The position numbers and the translations under genes were made by a program. Shown in pieces: positions 20,759 to 32,362 of a DNA stretch of 64,000 bases. The notes under the pieces were generated by a model that ran no database searches, was not told the DNA's origin, and saw nothing but the letters and a program-made list of their open reading frames with translations. Within the stretch, counting starts at the first letter, position 1. Each line of letters opens with the position of its first letter. Source of the stretch: Rebecca billardiae RCC1528 (taxonomy: Eukaryota > Haptophyta); contig OZ251237.1 of the NCBI GenBank assembly GCA_965240325.2, positions 992,001 through 1,056,000 of the forward strand. The letters run 5' to 3'.

Positions 20759-22140
20759 TCAGCGCACGGCGCCAGGCTGCGAGGTGCGCTCCGAGTGCGG
20801 CGTCCACTTCAGCTTCGACGGGTCGACGGGTGGGCTGTTGTCCTTCTTGTTCACATACTGCTCGATCATCTTTGGCGAGACGTACACGCTGTGCTGCCCA
20901 CCGAAGTACTTGAGCAGGTCGAGCGCCTGCAGCGTCGCGATGATGTCCTCGGGGCGGAAGCTCGTCATGTCCGAGAGCTCCTTGATCGAGATGGTGCCCT
21001 TGTGCTTGGCGAGAATCTCCAGAAGCTTCTGCGCCCAGTACGAGCGGTACGAGACGAGGCCGAGATCGGAGAGCGGCCGCTCGGGCGTGCCGAGCTTGCC
21101 CTCGCGCTTCGAGAGCTCGTACGAGATGCTGATCATGAACTTGCCGTACCCCTTGCGCTGGTAGCACGGCAGCGTGAGGATGCACGCCAGGTTGTAGTCC
21201 TCGGCCGAGATGCGCTGCGCGCGGGCGGCAGAGCACAGGCGACGCAGCGCAGCGCGGCGGCGCGTGCGTGAGCGAAGCGCCCACCCGCGGTGCGCGGTCC
21301 GCGCCCGGCGCGCGCGCACCTCCTTGCTGAAGTAGCCGACCATGTGCGCGCCCTGGTCGTCGCACGAGCAGATGATGTAGAACAGGAAGGGCTGCACGTC
21401 ATAGTACAGCGTCTTGTGGTCGAGGAAGAGCTTCGCCAGCAGGCAGAGGTTCTCGCAGAACACGCGCTCCACGCGCGAGTCGATCTCGTAGACGGCCATC
21501 TCGCCATGGCGGAAGATCTCGTCGCCGGGCGGGTGGAAGCGCTTGCACCGCGTCTTCATGTACCGCTCGAGCTGCGCGCGCCGCGCGAAGTACGAGAGGT
21601 CGTACTCACACCAGTAGAGCGTGTCAACTGCCGAGTACTCCTTCGGGAAGGGCGAGAAGTACCACGTGTCCATCTCGTACTCGCCGATGGCGATGCGCGA
21701 GATGTTCTTCACCTTGGTCGCCTCCTCGTGCTCCTTCAGCGTGATCGGGTCGAGCTCGCCCTCCTCCTCGTGGTGGTGGCTCTCGTCGAACTTGCGCTTG
21801 GTCGTGCGCGTCACCTTCTTGCCGTCGCCCCCGCCTGAGGTCTCCTGCGCGCCCAGGTCGAAGCGGTCGATGGTGACCCACTCGTCCATGCGGCGGTTGA
21901 ACGAGAGGTAGTGCACGTAGTACGACCACTCGCTCGTCTCGATGTTCTGCCTCCGCTCGATCACCTCGCACATCCCTGCGGCCGGCCGGGCGGCGAGGGC
22001 GCGTCACAGTGAGCGACGGCACGCGCGCAGCCCGGAGGAGCGGCGCGCGAGCGCGCACAGTACTGATCATCTCGCCATTTGCAGTACAGGTTCGTGCCGA
22101 TCTCGAGCGGCTTGTGCTGCTGCACGCTCGGCGCACCCAT
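20759..22140 (-). CDS. MYST-family histone acetyltransferase (Esa1/TIP60/HAM type)
   Basis: Exons 22140-22059, 21975-21320 and 21214-20759 join in phase to 397 residues; introns are 83 and 105 nt. A Tudor-knot/chromo-barrel comes first (LYCKWRDDQY, then VIERR, then YYVHYLSFNRRMDEWVTIDR), then the MYST domain. This has FCENLCLLAKLFLDHKTLYY, the catalytic Cys in LACILTLP, the acetyl-CoA loop QRKGYGKF and the catalytic Glu in YELSKREGK. It acetylates histone H4 in the NuA4-type complex, in the nucleus. The zinc-finger site (WCEYDLSYF, then LERYMKTRC) has lost one Cys and the His, as in yeast Esa1. The second intron is 35 codons with no stop, so its retention would keep the frame open. It is divergent from the DENN gene. 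Confidence 0.92.
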
Positions 22141-22294
22141 CCTTACTTTGAGTGCCAAGTCAAGAGATCACCCCTCTCTCACTCGGCAGCCGCCATGCTG
22201 ATTTGCAGGACGTCAGCTCTCCAGCGGCAGGCTGAGAACCAGCTGGTGGCGCGCGCTCGTGAATCGTCGGAGCGAAGGAAAAGCGCGCACCAGC
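22141..22294. promoter_or_regulatory. Bidirectional promoter, MYST / DENN
   Basis: A 154-bp spacer lies between divergent start codons. It includes a CT-rich patch (CACCCCTCTCTCACTCG, near 22171) but no TATA-like element that I can see. Confidence 0.45.
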
Positions 22295-24583
22295 ATGTCG
22301 TCGCAAGCGACGGAGCGCCTCTTCGACGAGGTGCTCGTCGTGGCTCTGAAGCCAAGCGAGGCCGCGGGGGGAGCGCCGCATCCCGAGGTGCTCTTCCACT
22401 TCCACCCGCAGTCCGACACCAGCCGACGCGACACGGCCGTCCGCTTCTGCTTCCCGACGACCGAGCAGCAGTGGCTCGCGAGCGAGAGCTTCACGTATAC
22501 GCTGACTGAGGACAATGGGCGAAGGTGCTTCGGCTTCTGCCGCCGGCTGCTGCGCCCGCCCGCGCAACTGCCCGAGTGCATCTGCGTGCTCACCAAGCGG
22601 CAGTGGTTCTCCCTCTTCTCGCACGTTCTCGACATCATCCAGCTCAACTTTGACCTTGTGAACTTTGTGCCGCAGTTTGTGCAGGCGGCGTACGAGCAGA
22701 TTCCGCCGCGCCCGGGCGAACCCATCATCGTCAAGCCGCGCGGCGAGCTGGGCCAGACGTTCAGGCTCACCACGCCCGAGGACAACGCGCCGACCGTCAC
22801 GAGCTACGAGCTGCTCTTCACCTCGCTCGGCGTCGTGAACGTGCTTCGCCTGGTGGCGGCGTTGCTGCACGAGAGCCGCGTCATCGTGATCGGCCAACGG
22901 TGGTCGGACATTTCGACGGCGGCGCACTGCGCGATGAGCCTGCTCAATCCCTTCTCCTGGCAGCACGTGCTCATCCCCGTCCTTCCCTCGTCCATGATCG
23001 ACTACGTGTGCGCGCCGATGCCGTTTGTGGTCGGCGTGCTTGAGGCGCATCGGCACCTGCTGATGCAGCAGCCGATGGAAGCGCACGTGGTGGTCGAGCT
23101 GGACCGGGGCCGGCTGCGCGGCGACGAGGGCGTGCCGCAGCTGCCCCGGCCGTACCGCGACGCGCTCTTCCGCCGGCTCGAGGCCGCCAAGGCCGTGCGG
23201 CACGGCCCCAAATTCGACGTGCGCGTCGTCGTCGACGCGTTCCTCGGGTTCTACGCGGAACTCTTGCACGACTGGCAGCAGCACCTGCGCCCCGACGCGG
23301 TGCGCCGCGCGCGCGAGGCGCTTGCGAGCACGCCGGAGGGCGCGCGGCAGGCGAGGCTGCACATCGACGAGCTCTTCGACCACGCGGCCTTCGTCGCGTG
23401 CCAGCCGCCCTCGTGCCAGGAGTTCTTGCGCGCGCTGCGCGGCGCGCAGCTCTGGGAGTCGTGGCTGGTCGACGCCGCGCTCAGGCCGGAGGGGGCGCGC
23501 GCGCTGTCGCACTTTGAGCGCAAGCTGCTCGAGGTGCAGCAGGCGCCGGTGCCGGCCGAGGCCGGCCTGATCGATGCGCGGGGCAAGAGCTCGGGCTCGG
23601 AGCGCGCGCGCGAGCTCGCGATGTCGCTCAAGTGGGCGATGGGGAGCACGCACGCGCCGGCGCTGCCGGCCAAGCCGCTCGCGCTGCCAAAGCCGGGCAC
23701 GCCGCGCGGCAGCGGCGGTTCGGTGCACATGCCGCTGGGCAAGGAGAAGGTGAGCGCGGCCGTCGAGCAGGCCAGGGCGACGGCGAGCGCCAAGGCGAAG
23801 GGCGTCGCGGACAAGCTCGCGGCGCGCCGCGCGCGCGGGGCGCACGACAGCGGGCTCAGCGGCGTCGCCGACGAGGATTTTTTTGCGGACGTCGCGGTGG
23901 TCACCGTGAACGCGCCGCCGGCCTCGGGCCAGCACGCGGGGCAGGGCGCCGCGCCGATACCCACGTCCTCCGCCGAGCCCGCTGACCTGCTCGGCGTCGA
24001 CGGCCTCGGCCCCGCCGACGCCGATCTGCTCGGCGTCGACGCGCTCTCGCACGCGCTCGACGAGTCGCACTGGCAGTCCGCGCGGGAGGCGAGCCTGCGC
24101 GCGGCGGAGGAGCGCGAGCTTCAGCAGGCGCTCTCGGAGAGCGCGCTGCAGCAGGCGATCAGCGAGAGCCTGCTGATCGACACGTCGGCGGCAGGGCTGG
24201 AGGCGGCCCAAGCCGGCGGCGGCGCGCCGCAGGCAGCGGCCGAGCCCGCCGGCGCGGATCTGCTGAGCCTAGGCTTCCATGAGGCCATGCTCGGCACTGG
24301 CGGCGGCGGTGGCGGCGCGAGCGGCGGTGCCGAGCCGGCGCTGAGGCCCGATGAGCTCATCAGCTTGGGCTCGCCGCTGGGGGCCAGCAGCGCCGTCGAT
24401 GACGTCGCAGCGTCATTCGACAGCCTCTTCGTGACGGCGCCGGCGCCCACCAACACCGCCTCGGCCACTGATGACCTGTCGGCGCTCTTCGGCACGGCGT
24501 CGGAGGCTCCTCACTCTGAGAAGCAGGGTCCTGATCCCCAGTCGCAGGCCGCGGTGCTGACACCGCCCGGGTCGCTGCTCTGA
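22295..24583 (+). CDS. DENN-domain Rab exchange factor with clathrin-box and UIM-like motifs
   Basis: The 762-residue single-exon frame has a full DENN module in the first 410 residues. The upstream DENN contains ERLFDEVLVVALKPSE and VLFHFHPQ. The core contains TSYELLFTSLGVVNVLRLV, LLHESRVIVIGQRWSDIST, FSWQHVLIPVLPSSMIDYV and CAPMPFVVGVL; a downstream DENN helical region follows. DENN proteins activate Rab GTPases by nucleotide exchange. The long C-terminal tail has LLGVD twice within about 20 residues (a clathrin-box match), DLLSLGF and DELISLG repeats, and two UIM-like helices (EERELQQALSES and LQQAISESLL). This fits an endocytic connecdenn-like adaptor; the tail function is inferred. The start is the first ATG. 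Confidence 0.85.
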   Translation: MSSQATERLFDEVLVVALKPSEAAGGAPHPEVLFHFHPQSDTSRRDTAVRFCFPTTEQQWLASESFTYTLTEDNGRRCFGFCRRLLRPPAQLPECICVLTKRQWFSLFSHVLDIIQLNFDLVNFVPQFVQAAYEQIPPRPGEPIIVKPRGELGQTFRLTTPEDNAPTVTSYELLFTSLGVVNVLRLVAALLHESRVIVIGQRWSDISTAAHCAMSLLNPFSWQHVLIPVLPSSMIDYVCAPMPFVVGVLEAHRHLLMQQPMEAHVVVELDRGRLRGDEGVPQLPRPYRDALFRRLEAAKAVRHGPKFDVRVVVDAFLGFYAELLHDWQQHLRPDAVRRAREALASTPEGARQARLHIDELFDHAAFVACQPPSCQEFLRALRGAQLWESWLVDAALRPEGARALSHFERKLLEVQQAPVPAEAGLIDARGKSSGSERARELAMSLKWAMGSTHAPALPAKPLALPKPGTPRGSGGSVHMPLGKEKVSAAVEQARATASAKAKGVADKLAARRARGAHDSGLSGVADEDFFADVAVVTVNAPPASGQHAGQGAAPIPTSSAEPADLLGVDGLGPADADLLGVDALSHALDESHWQSAREASLRAAEERELQQALSESALQQAISESLLIDTSAAGLEAAQAGGGAPQAAAEPAGADLLSLGFHEAMLGTGGGGGGASGGAEPALRPDELISLGSPLGASSAVDDVAASFDSLFVTAPAPTNTASATDDLSALFGTASEAPHSEKQGPDPQSQAAVLTPPGSLL

Positions 24584-25679
24584 TGACAGTCTCAGCCAGG
24601 CTGTCATACAACGCGGAGAGTTACCAGGAGTACGCGTGTGCCTGAGACTGTAGTCGCCGTCCGTGAGTCAGCAGTCATCGGCTCCGACCGCTCGCCACGG
24701 GTTCGCGCGGAGGAATGACCGGACAGGAGACTGCTAGTGCTGAGCCGTGCAACGCCAACGGCCAGTGCCCATCACAGACACAGACCAGGCGCTGCTCGGC
24801 AGTCACGGTGTCGGTGTGCGAGACGGATCGCCGGCAGCGCGTCTGGCACCGTGACTCGGAGCAGCGCTCGGCGTCGAACGCGGGGCGCGCGGTCGGCACG
24901 CGCCGCACGAGGCGAGTGACGCTGGCTGGACGGTTCACAATCACACGGCGCCATCCGCTGCGTCGTGCGCTCGCGTGCCGCAAGGCCAACGCCACACAGG
25001 CACACTCGGGTCGGTCGGGTCCGTTGGCTGGCCGCACAAACAGGCTTTCGAGCCGACTCGCAAGCGCCGCAGCGGCGGAGCAGAGTGCGCAGGCGTGAAC
25101 CAGTGGCGTAGCGTGCAGGTGGCATGCGCCATAGTGCCGATGCGCAAGCGCTCGCGACGACTTGACGCGCGCGCTGCGGGCAGCGAGCGCGCGGAGCGCC
25201 GGGTAGATCTCGACGGACGCGCGGGATATCTTCCGGCTGGGGATCCTGCAAATGTTTTCGTTTTACTCGCCGGTATCATTGTATCATTAAAAATCAGCAG
25301 GGATTCAGGGTGGGGCAGGTATTAATTAATACAGTACCGTGATCGAAAAGGCGGTATATGATAGGCGGTATTGGGTGGTAATGAGCACGTATGTGTATAC
25401 TATCTCGGATGAGCTATTCGTTAAGATTGAGTGCCGTATGGTACCCACTGATCTTCGCTGACGAAGCCCGCAAACTTCTAAAACATGAAATGAGTACCCC
25501 AGTGCTGAATCTCGTATGTATCTGGATGGAACCTGTGGACAAGGTCATATTGAAGATAATCACGATTCTGGGCGAGCGAACCTGCAAAGGTGCAATTATT
25601 GGGTCGGGGTCATCAAGCGACCCCGGCTTGTTGGAGAAGCTTGGTACATGGACCACGAAGTGCTCCAAAGCGAGAGCGC
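24584..25679. other. Intergenic, no gene seen
   Basis: This 1.1-kb spacer contains GC-rich sequence up to about 25240 and an AT-rich part (25255-25430) that could hold the promoter of the downstream receptor-like gene. No gene is supported. Confidence 0.4.
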
Positions 25680-28600
25680 ATGGGAACGTCGCATCACAAC
25701 CTCGGCGCGGCGCACGCGCTCGCACGACGCGCGGTGTTGCTGCTCGCCGCTGGGTACGCGCGTGCTTCTCTCGTCGTGACGGAAGGACCCCCTCACCTGC
25801 TTGGCACCGAACTCTTCGCGGCGGAGCATGCCTTCTCGCCCGTCGACTTTGACGCGTCCGGCGTGCTCGTGCTCACCCAGCGCGAAGAGTGGTCGTACGC
25901 GCGCGGCTGCCCGCCGGCCTTCCTAGGGAACCGTTCGCTTGCCGGCGCGATCGTGGTGCATGTAGGCCCCGACTGGGCGCGTTGCAGCCATGAGCAGCAC
26001 GCACGCGCCGCTGGTGCACTCGGCGCTCTTCTGTGGAGCGAATTCGCAATGGCACACTTCGACGTGATACCAGGCAGGACGCGGCACTTCTGGTCGTCGG
26101 GTGACTCGCGCAGCCTCGAGTCACCGCCTGCAGTCCATCTCGCACAGCGTGCCGCACTCCCGCTCATCGAAGCACTCAGTGCCGGCGAGCGCGGCGCGCC
26201 AGGGCTTCCCACAATTCGAGCACGAGTCTCGCACTCGAGCTCGACGCAACTCAGCGAGTGGCAACTGCTGTGGCGCTCGCCGTGGTTCGTGGTGCTGCAG
26301 GTCATCGTCGGCATCCAAGCGTGCGCATGTATCGAGCTCGCCCTCTGCCGCCTGCACGCCTACTCCCGCTCGGACGGCGGCTTTCAGCTCACGGCGGCGA
26401 ACGTCGTGCTCCTCACCGAGCTCCTCTTCGCGACCTCGCTGCTGGCCGCGACGGTTGTTGACCCGTTGCAGTCGACGGGGAGACTACAATCTCGTCACTC
26501 GGTGCTCCATGCCTACCTTCCAACGCCTCTGCTGGCTTTCTCCACCATCCTCTTCTTCGCTTACTATGACTCGGCAATGACGTCGGAGGGGCTTGCCCCG
26601 GGGCGCATGACGCAGGTGGCACACGCGCGGAGCGTGCTCGCCGCGGCTCTGTGCGCGCTGCTCTGCATCCCAGCAGCGGCCGGCATCCTCCTCGCGCCCG
26701 CACTCCCTGTGGAGCTGAAGCTCGTGCTGGTGGCGGCGTTGGCGTTCGTGCTGCCATGCGCGATGGCCGAGCGGAGCTGGCGCCTCCTGTCGCGCGCACG
26801 CTCGCGCCTCGGCCGGGTTCTCCCCCCCCCCGTGCTCCGCCGTCTACTCCGCATCCTGCGCGCAACGACACTCGGCAGCGTCTGCCTTGCAATCGGCGCC
26901 GGCAATGTCTACATGCACTGTGGTCCGACGCGCAGCGCGCTGCTGCTGGCATGGATGGGAACTGCGCACGCGTGTGTGTGCTATGCGCAGATCGACGCGT
27001 TCCGACCGGTCGGCGTGCGCGTGGCGAGGCTTCCCCTGCGCATCGCGTTCGACATTGTTGTGGCGCACGCTGCGAGGCTCGGCTGCAACGTCGATCGCCG
27101 GGGCTCGGTGCACCCATCCGGGACTCCCATTATCCTCACCGCGCCAAACTCCCCGCCAGCACGGCCGTCGATCGAGCTGCGACCAGCTGCCACCGGTGTT
27201 GGACCATCGCCGAGGCGCGTTGCCCCTGAAAGCGACTCGCACAAGCCCAACAACAACGGCAAGAAGAGAAGGAGCTTGTGGTGGCATCCCAACCCTACCC
27301 ACGCCGCCGGCAGTGATGTCACCTCCTCCGCGACGATGAGCAACTCGGGCACCAGCATCTTGAGCGTCGGCGGAGAGAACTGGCGCCATCATCCAGGCCT
27401 CCAATGGCTCTCGGGAGGGCGGCCGGCGAGCGTGGCTCCCGAAGTTCCTGATGAAGTCGCAGAAGTGGAGCAGCGGCGCTTGCTCGGGCTGTCCTATGCC
27501 GCGCTGCGCGAATTCGCTGCCACGCAGAGCCTCAGCCCGGCGACAACGACGGCAGAGGTTGGCCATCTCGTGCGCAGCCTCACGCAGGAGAGCGGCCTGT
27601 CGCTCGCGGAGCAGCTCATCCACAAGCTGCTGCCATTCTCGCAGCAGCCCGCCGTGCTCCGCGCGACTGTGTTCGTGAGCCACGCCCAGCAATGCTCGTT
27701 TGCGAAGCTGCTCGACGCGCTCGAGGCGCACGCCGCGCGCCACGAGCTCGAGCTCGCCGACATGTACTGCTGGGTTGATGGTGCGCGCCTGCGTGCGCGA
27801 TGTCTCGCGCAGCGCAGCGCGCCAGCAACACCGGCCGTCGCACGTGTGGTGTGCTCACCACCGTCCCCGCGTCCCCAACCGTCCGAACCTCCCTCTCTCT
27901 CGCGCGCGCAGTCTTCTCGATCCGGCAGAACGACGTGAGTGCGGACGTCGGCTACATCGGTGACATCGTGCGCGAGATCGGCACGCTGGTGATGGTGCTA
28001 GACCCGTGGGACGCGCCGGTCGCGCTCACGCGCGCGTGGTGCCTGTTCGAGCTGCACGAGTGTGTCGGCGCGGGGAGCAAGCGAGCGCTCGCGTTGCACC
28101 TCACGCTTGCGCGCGCTGAGGCCTCGGCGCTGGTCCGCGCGCTGCGCCGGGACCGGCAGGGCGCGGAGGCGGCGCTCGTCTCGTTCGACGCTCGGAACGC
28201 GCAGGCGTCCATCGAGAAGGACCGACGGATGATATTCGAGGCGATCGAGCGCGAGCACTTGGCCGCGAACGGCGAGCAGCAGCGCCACTCGAGACGATCG
28301 CGGCGCAGTGCCGTATCGCGCGAGCGTGCGCGCTCCGTGCCGATGGAGGAGGCCGTGGACGCTTTCAACTCGACCGTGCACGCCGAGGTCCGCCGGGCGC
28401 TCACAGCCTTCACCTGGGCTGTGGAGAACTCGTCCACGAGTGAAAACGGCGTGCGGCCTCACCCGCCCAGCTCGCCGAGCCCGATCCAGCTCATGCGCGG
28501 CGTGTCCCTTCGGCAGAGCAGCTGCAGCGACTTTGGGCGCGTGGTTGACAGCGCGATGGCCGACGCGTGGGGCTCGCCGAGCCGCTCCCGCGGGGGCGCG

Positions 28601-28909
28601 CGCAGCCAGTGGGTGCATGCGCGCGTCTTGCAGCGGTCACGCAGCTCTGTCGGCTCCAGCCACGGCGAAGGGAGCGGCACGTCGCCACCGACAAGTCCGG
28701 CGGAGCCACGAACGCGCGCAGCGATGCTTAGGGGCCGGACGCAGTGCCTTGCGCCAGGGCTCTCTGGCGCGGCAATGTCGCTGCCAGCGACGCCGGAGGC
28801 CTCGTCTCACCGCGCTTCAAGCCTTGTTCGGCCGCCGCCTTTCCGGCGAGCCAGCATCTCGTCGCCGGAGATCATCCAAATGACAGACGCGCCGCATGTG
28901 CCGAGCTGA
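25680..28909 (+). CDS. PA domain - multi-TM - TIR-like receptor-type protein
   Basis: Exons 25680-27780 and 27912-28909 (GT-AG, 131 nt) give 1,032 residues. A signal peptide (RRAVLLLAAGYARA) is followed by a protease-associated-like lumenal domain, about 45-150 (FDASGVLVLTQREEW, SLAGAIVVHVGPDW, ARAAGALGALLW). Six or seven membrane helices occupy about 195-440 (for example SPWFVVLQVIVGIQA and LVLVAALAFVLPCAMA). After a Ser/Pro linker comes a TIR-like module: ATVFVSHAQQCSF near 663, MYCWVDVFSIRQND across the intron, and TLVMVLDPWDAPVALTRAWC. That block resembles a TIR-like domain common in algae and oomycetes. The tail is long and Ser-rich. I infer a membrane receptor or sensor; ligand and output are unknown. 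The start is the ATG that opens the signal peptide. Confidence 0.7.
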
Positions 28910-29660
28910 GAGAGACGGACGGCGACGACGGCCAAAGCCTGACCGCGGGCGACGGCGACTTGATGATGTTGATGACGTGCGCTGACGATATATGCATACA
29001 GTACATGAATGACGACGATATGTTACGTGGTGTTATTGGCACGCAATAATATCGATTGTGTCCGCGGGCAAGAAGTACGTGACCACGACACCACATCGCC
29101 GCTTCCAGATCGCCTTTGACCGCTGGCCGCGGCCTGCTCGCACAAGGCAAACTGCCCCGTTAGCCGTCGGCGTCATCGGCCATCGTCCTCATTACAGCAG
29201 CTGGAGCCTAGCCGGACTCCAATCCGACCAATCCTGTGATTTGCTCCGCAGCTGGTTCATGAGCTCCTTTTTTTGCTGGCGAAGCGCCCGGTACCGGTTC
29301 ATCTCAAGACTCAAGGGCTACATACTCATCTATTAGCAGCGCAGGCGGGCTTCATCATCTCGTAAACAGGCGAAGCGAGCTGCTAAATGGCGGCTGAGCG
29401 GCATCGGCGTATCGTCGCGAAGGCTGAAAGTTACCCCTGATGGCGATCTCACCGACCTCCACGAGCGCTCACAGCTTGGTCATCCAGCTGGATCCCCTGC
29501 CACTGCTGCGTGCGAGATTCGCCGCTGCCCACCGCTGCTGCCCTCAGAGCTCGTCTCGACGACGAAAACTCCCAAGGAGCAATTAATAATAGTTACACGT
29601 ACGTACGCGCCTACCGCATGGTCCAGACAGTGGGTCTTCGTACTGCAAGGTCAAGGACAA

Positions 29661-30006
<346 letters not shown>

Positions 30007-30026
30007 TATATATATATATATGTATG

Positions 30027-30097
<71 letters not shown>

Positions 30098-30140
30098 CAG
30101 TACTGTGTGTGTCGTGTGTGTGTATGTATGTATGTATGTA
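30007..30140. repeat. TA, TG and TATG microsatellite continuation
   Basis: Directly after the TATC block come short TA runs, a TG run (30039-30096), then TGTGTCG- and TATG-type units up to about 30140. Confidence 0.9.
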
Positions 30141-30150
30141 ATGGCGCACG

Positions 30151-30212
30151 CCCCCCCCCCCCCCCCCCCCCGAAAGGTCTGAGCGTGAGCGAAAGCCGGG
30201 GGGGGGGGGGGG
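30151..30212. repeat. Poly-C / poly-G inverted pair
   Basis: A run of 21 C (30151-30171) and a run of 15 G (30198-30212) flank 26 bases, so the strand can fold back on itself or form G-quadruplex/i-motif structure. Run lengths are likely to be unreliable in sequencing. Confidence 0.85.
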
Positions 30213-31971
30213 CGGCGCACGTGCTCCGCAAAATCAAAAAGAGGATGCGCGCAGGATTTTGGGGATTTTTGTAGGTCGATTCAGATGTGACCGAACCCCT
30301 AGTGGACGCATTTCGCTGCCAATGATTGCGTTTGTAGTAGATGCTAATTTTAACGATAGTAACACTTAGGGGAATGCAGGGTGGAATAGCACATAACACC
30401 AGCCGTGTGTTCGAACATTCCGTCATAGTAAGATGCTTGAATTGTAAGAGCCTGAAACAGCTCGCCAACCATAGAAAAGAGAGTATGGTCGGCTGCTTTT
30501 ATGTCGCTTGAAGTAAAGTATTGCCGGCATCTGAAGTCATGAACCGTCGCTTCTCAGTGGCGGATATCATCAGGTTATGGCGCGATGTTCTAGGGCACGC
30601 GATCGATCCGCATCGTTTCGCACGAACCCTCGCGGGCGACGAGATATCATTGACGCGGGTAGCCCGAAGGCGTTCCCCGGTTCCCGCGCGCGATTCATAA
30701 CCGTATCCTTTCTGATTATTATAGTTATATCTCCCGTCGATTAATACTGCTTCGCGCGATGATACTTTACATTGAAAGCCCTGCCACACTGAACGAGCGG
30801 GCTCGAGCAAAGCCTCTGAGGCGGGCAATGCCCCGTGAATGCGTGACGCAGGCACGATCGTTCAATCCGACAAGACTCAGCGCTGGTGCGCGCAGCTGCG
30901 CGGCGGGTCCCAACGGCCGTCGCCATCGCATTCGTGCCTCGCTCACTCCGCGCGCCCCGCCCTGCCATGCGCGCGCGCCCGCGCGCGCCACGCCGCACGC
31001 CCGCGCAGCTGAACTCTCGGCATGTTACTCGCGGGAAGTCGATCGCTCGACCAAGCCCTCACGCTCGCGCCGTCCATGACCATGGCCGCGCTGTGATGGC
31101 TCCGCGTGCGGAGTGCTGACCGTGAGCCTCTCTCTCTCTGGCTGCGCATGACGGCGCGGCAAGCAGCGCGCGCAGATCTGCGGGCGACGAGGCTGGGCGC
31201 CAGTCCTCGCAGCACGAGGCCGAGCGCGGACATCTGTTTTGCTCGCGACGAGGCTGGGCTTAGATCTGCGAGCGGCGAGTCCGCGACGATGGCGAGGTGG
31301 CATATGCTACGGGCGACGCCGTGCTCCTCTCTCATCGCCCGTGCTCGCAGTCGCCCTCGCGCTCCAGGCCGTCGGCCGACAGCACCCGCGGCGGCGCCGA
31401 CGCGCACCGAGCGGCCCTCGCACTGCATCGATCGACGCGGCGGCGAGGCTGACAGACAAAGGTCGCAATCCAGGGTGTCACGTGCCGTGGGGAGCTCATT
31501 GTGCCCGCATTCGAGGGGAAGACGCCGAGGGCGTGCAAGGAGCGGCTGCTGCGGCTGCGCAGGAGGTCGTAGACAGGCTCGAGCAGCGGCTGCTCGCGAC
31601 GCTCTTTCCCGCCGCCGACCGGCCGACGAGCTGCGAGCTCAGAGCTGCGAGCTCATTCATCCGACGCTGCGCCGATCCCGCCGAGCGCGCGAGGCTGTGC
31701 GAGGCTGAGACGGGCGAGCTGCCGAGCGCGATCTCTGCGCTGCGCGCGGCCACAGCAGGGTTGCCCGAAGCGCACCGGGCGGAGGCGCTGCGGCTGCTGC
31801 GGCGGCGTCGAGTTCGACACGGCGCAGCCCCCCGAGTCGATTACTCGCGCCCGCGCCGGCCGCGCCTCCTGCACGGCAACGCGCCGGGCGCGCGCATCGT
31901 GATTCGGTGAAGAACGCGAGGGAACTACCAGGGCCGTGCGCCCTCAACCTCGTTGTTTACTACCCGAAGAT

Positions 31972-32235
<264 letters not shown>

Positions 32236-32362
32236 ATTATATTCGGAGCCTGACGATGCTGACTGATGACGCGATGTCTGACGATGATGAAATTCAGATG
32301 ATGCCATGCGCGTCGTCGGCAGCCATGATATGCCATAGGGGCATATGGCCCCGTCGCCATAA

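Noticed and set aside
22160-24211. A 683-codon minus-strand frame
   Set aside because: Antisense shadow of the DENN gene, low-complexity and without homology.
31239-31910. Possible 223-codon gene
   Set aside because: No family, biased composition, several competing frames, and no divergent partner; left as an unsupported frame.
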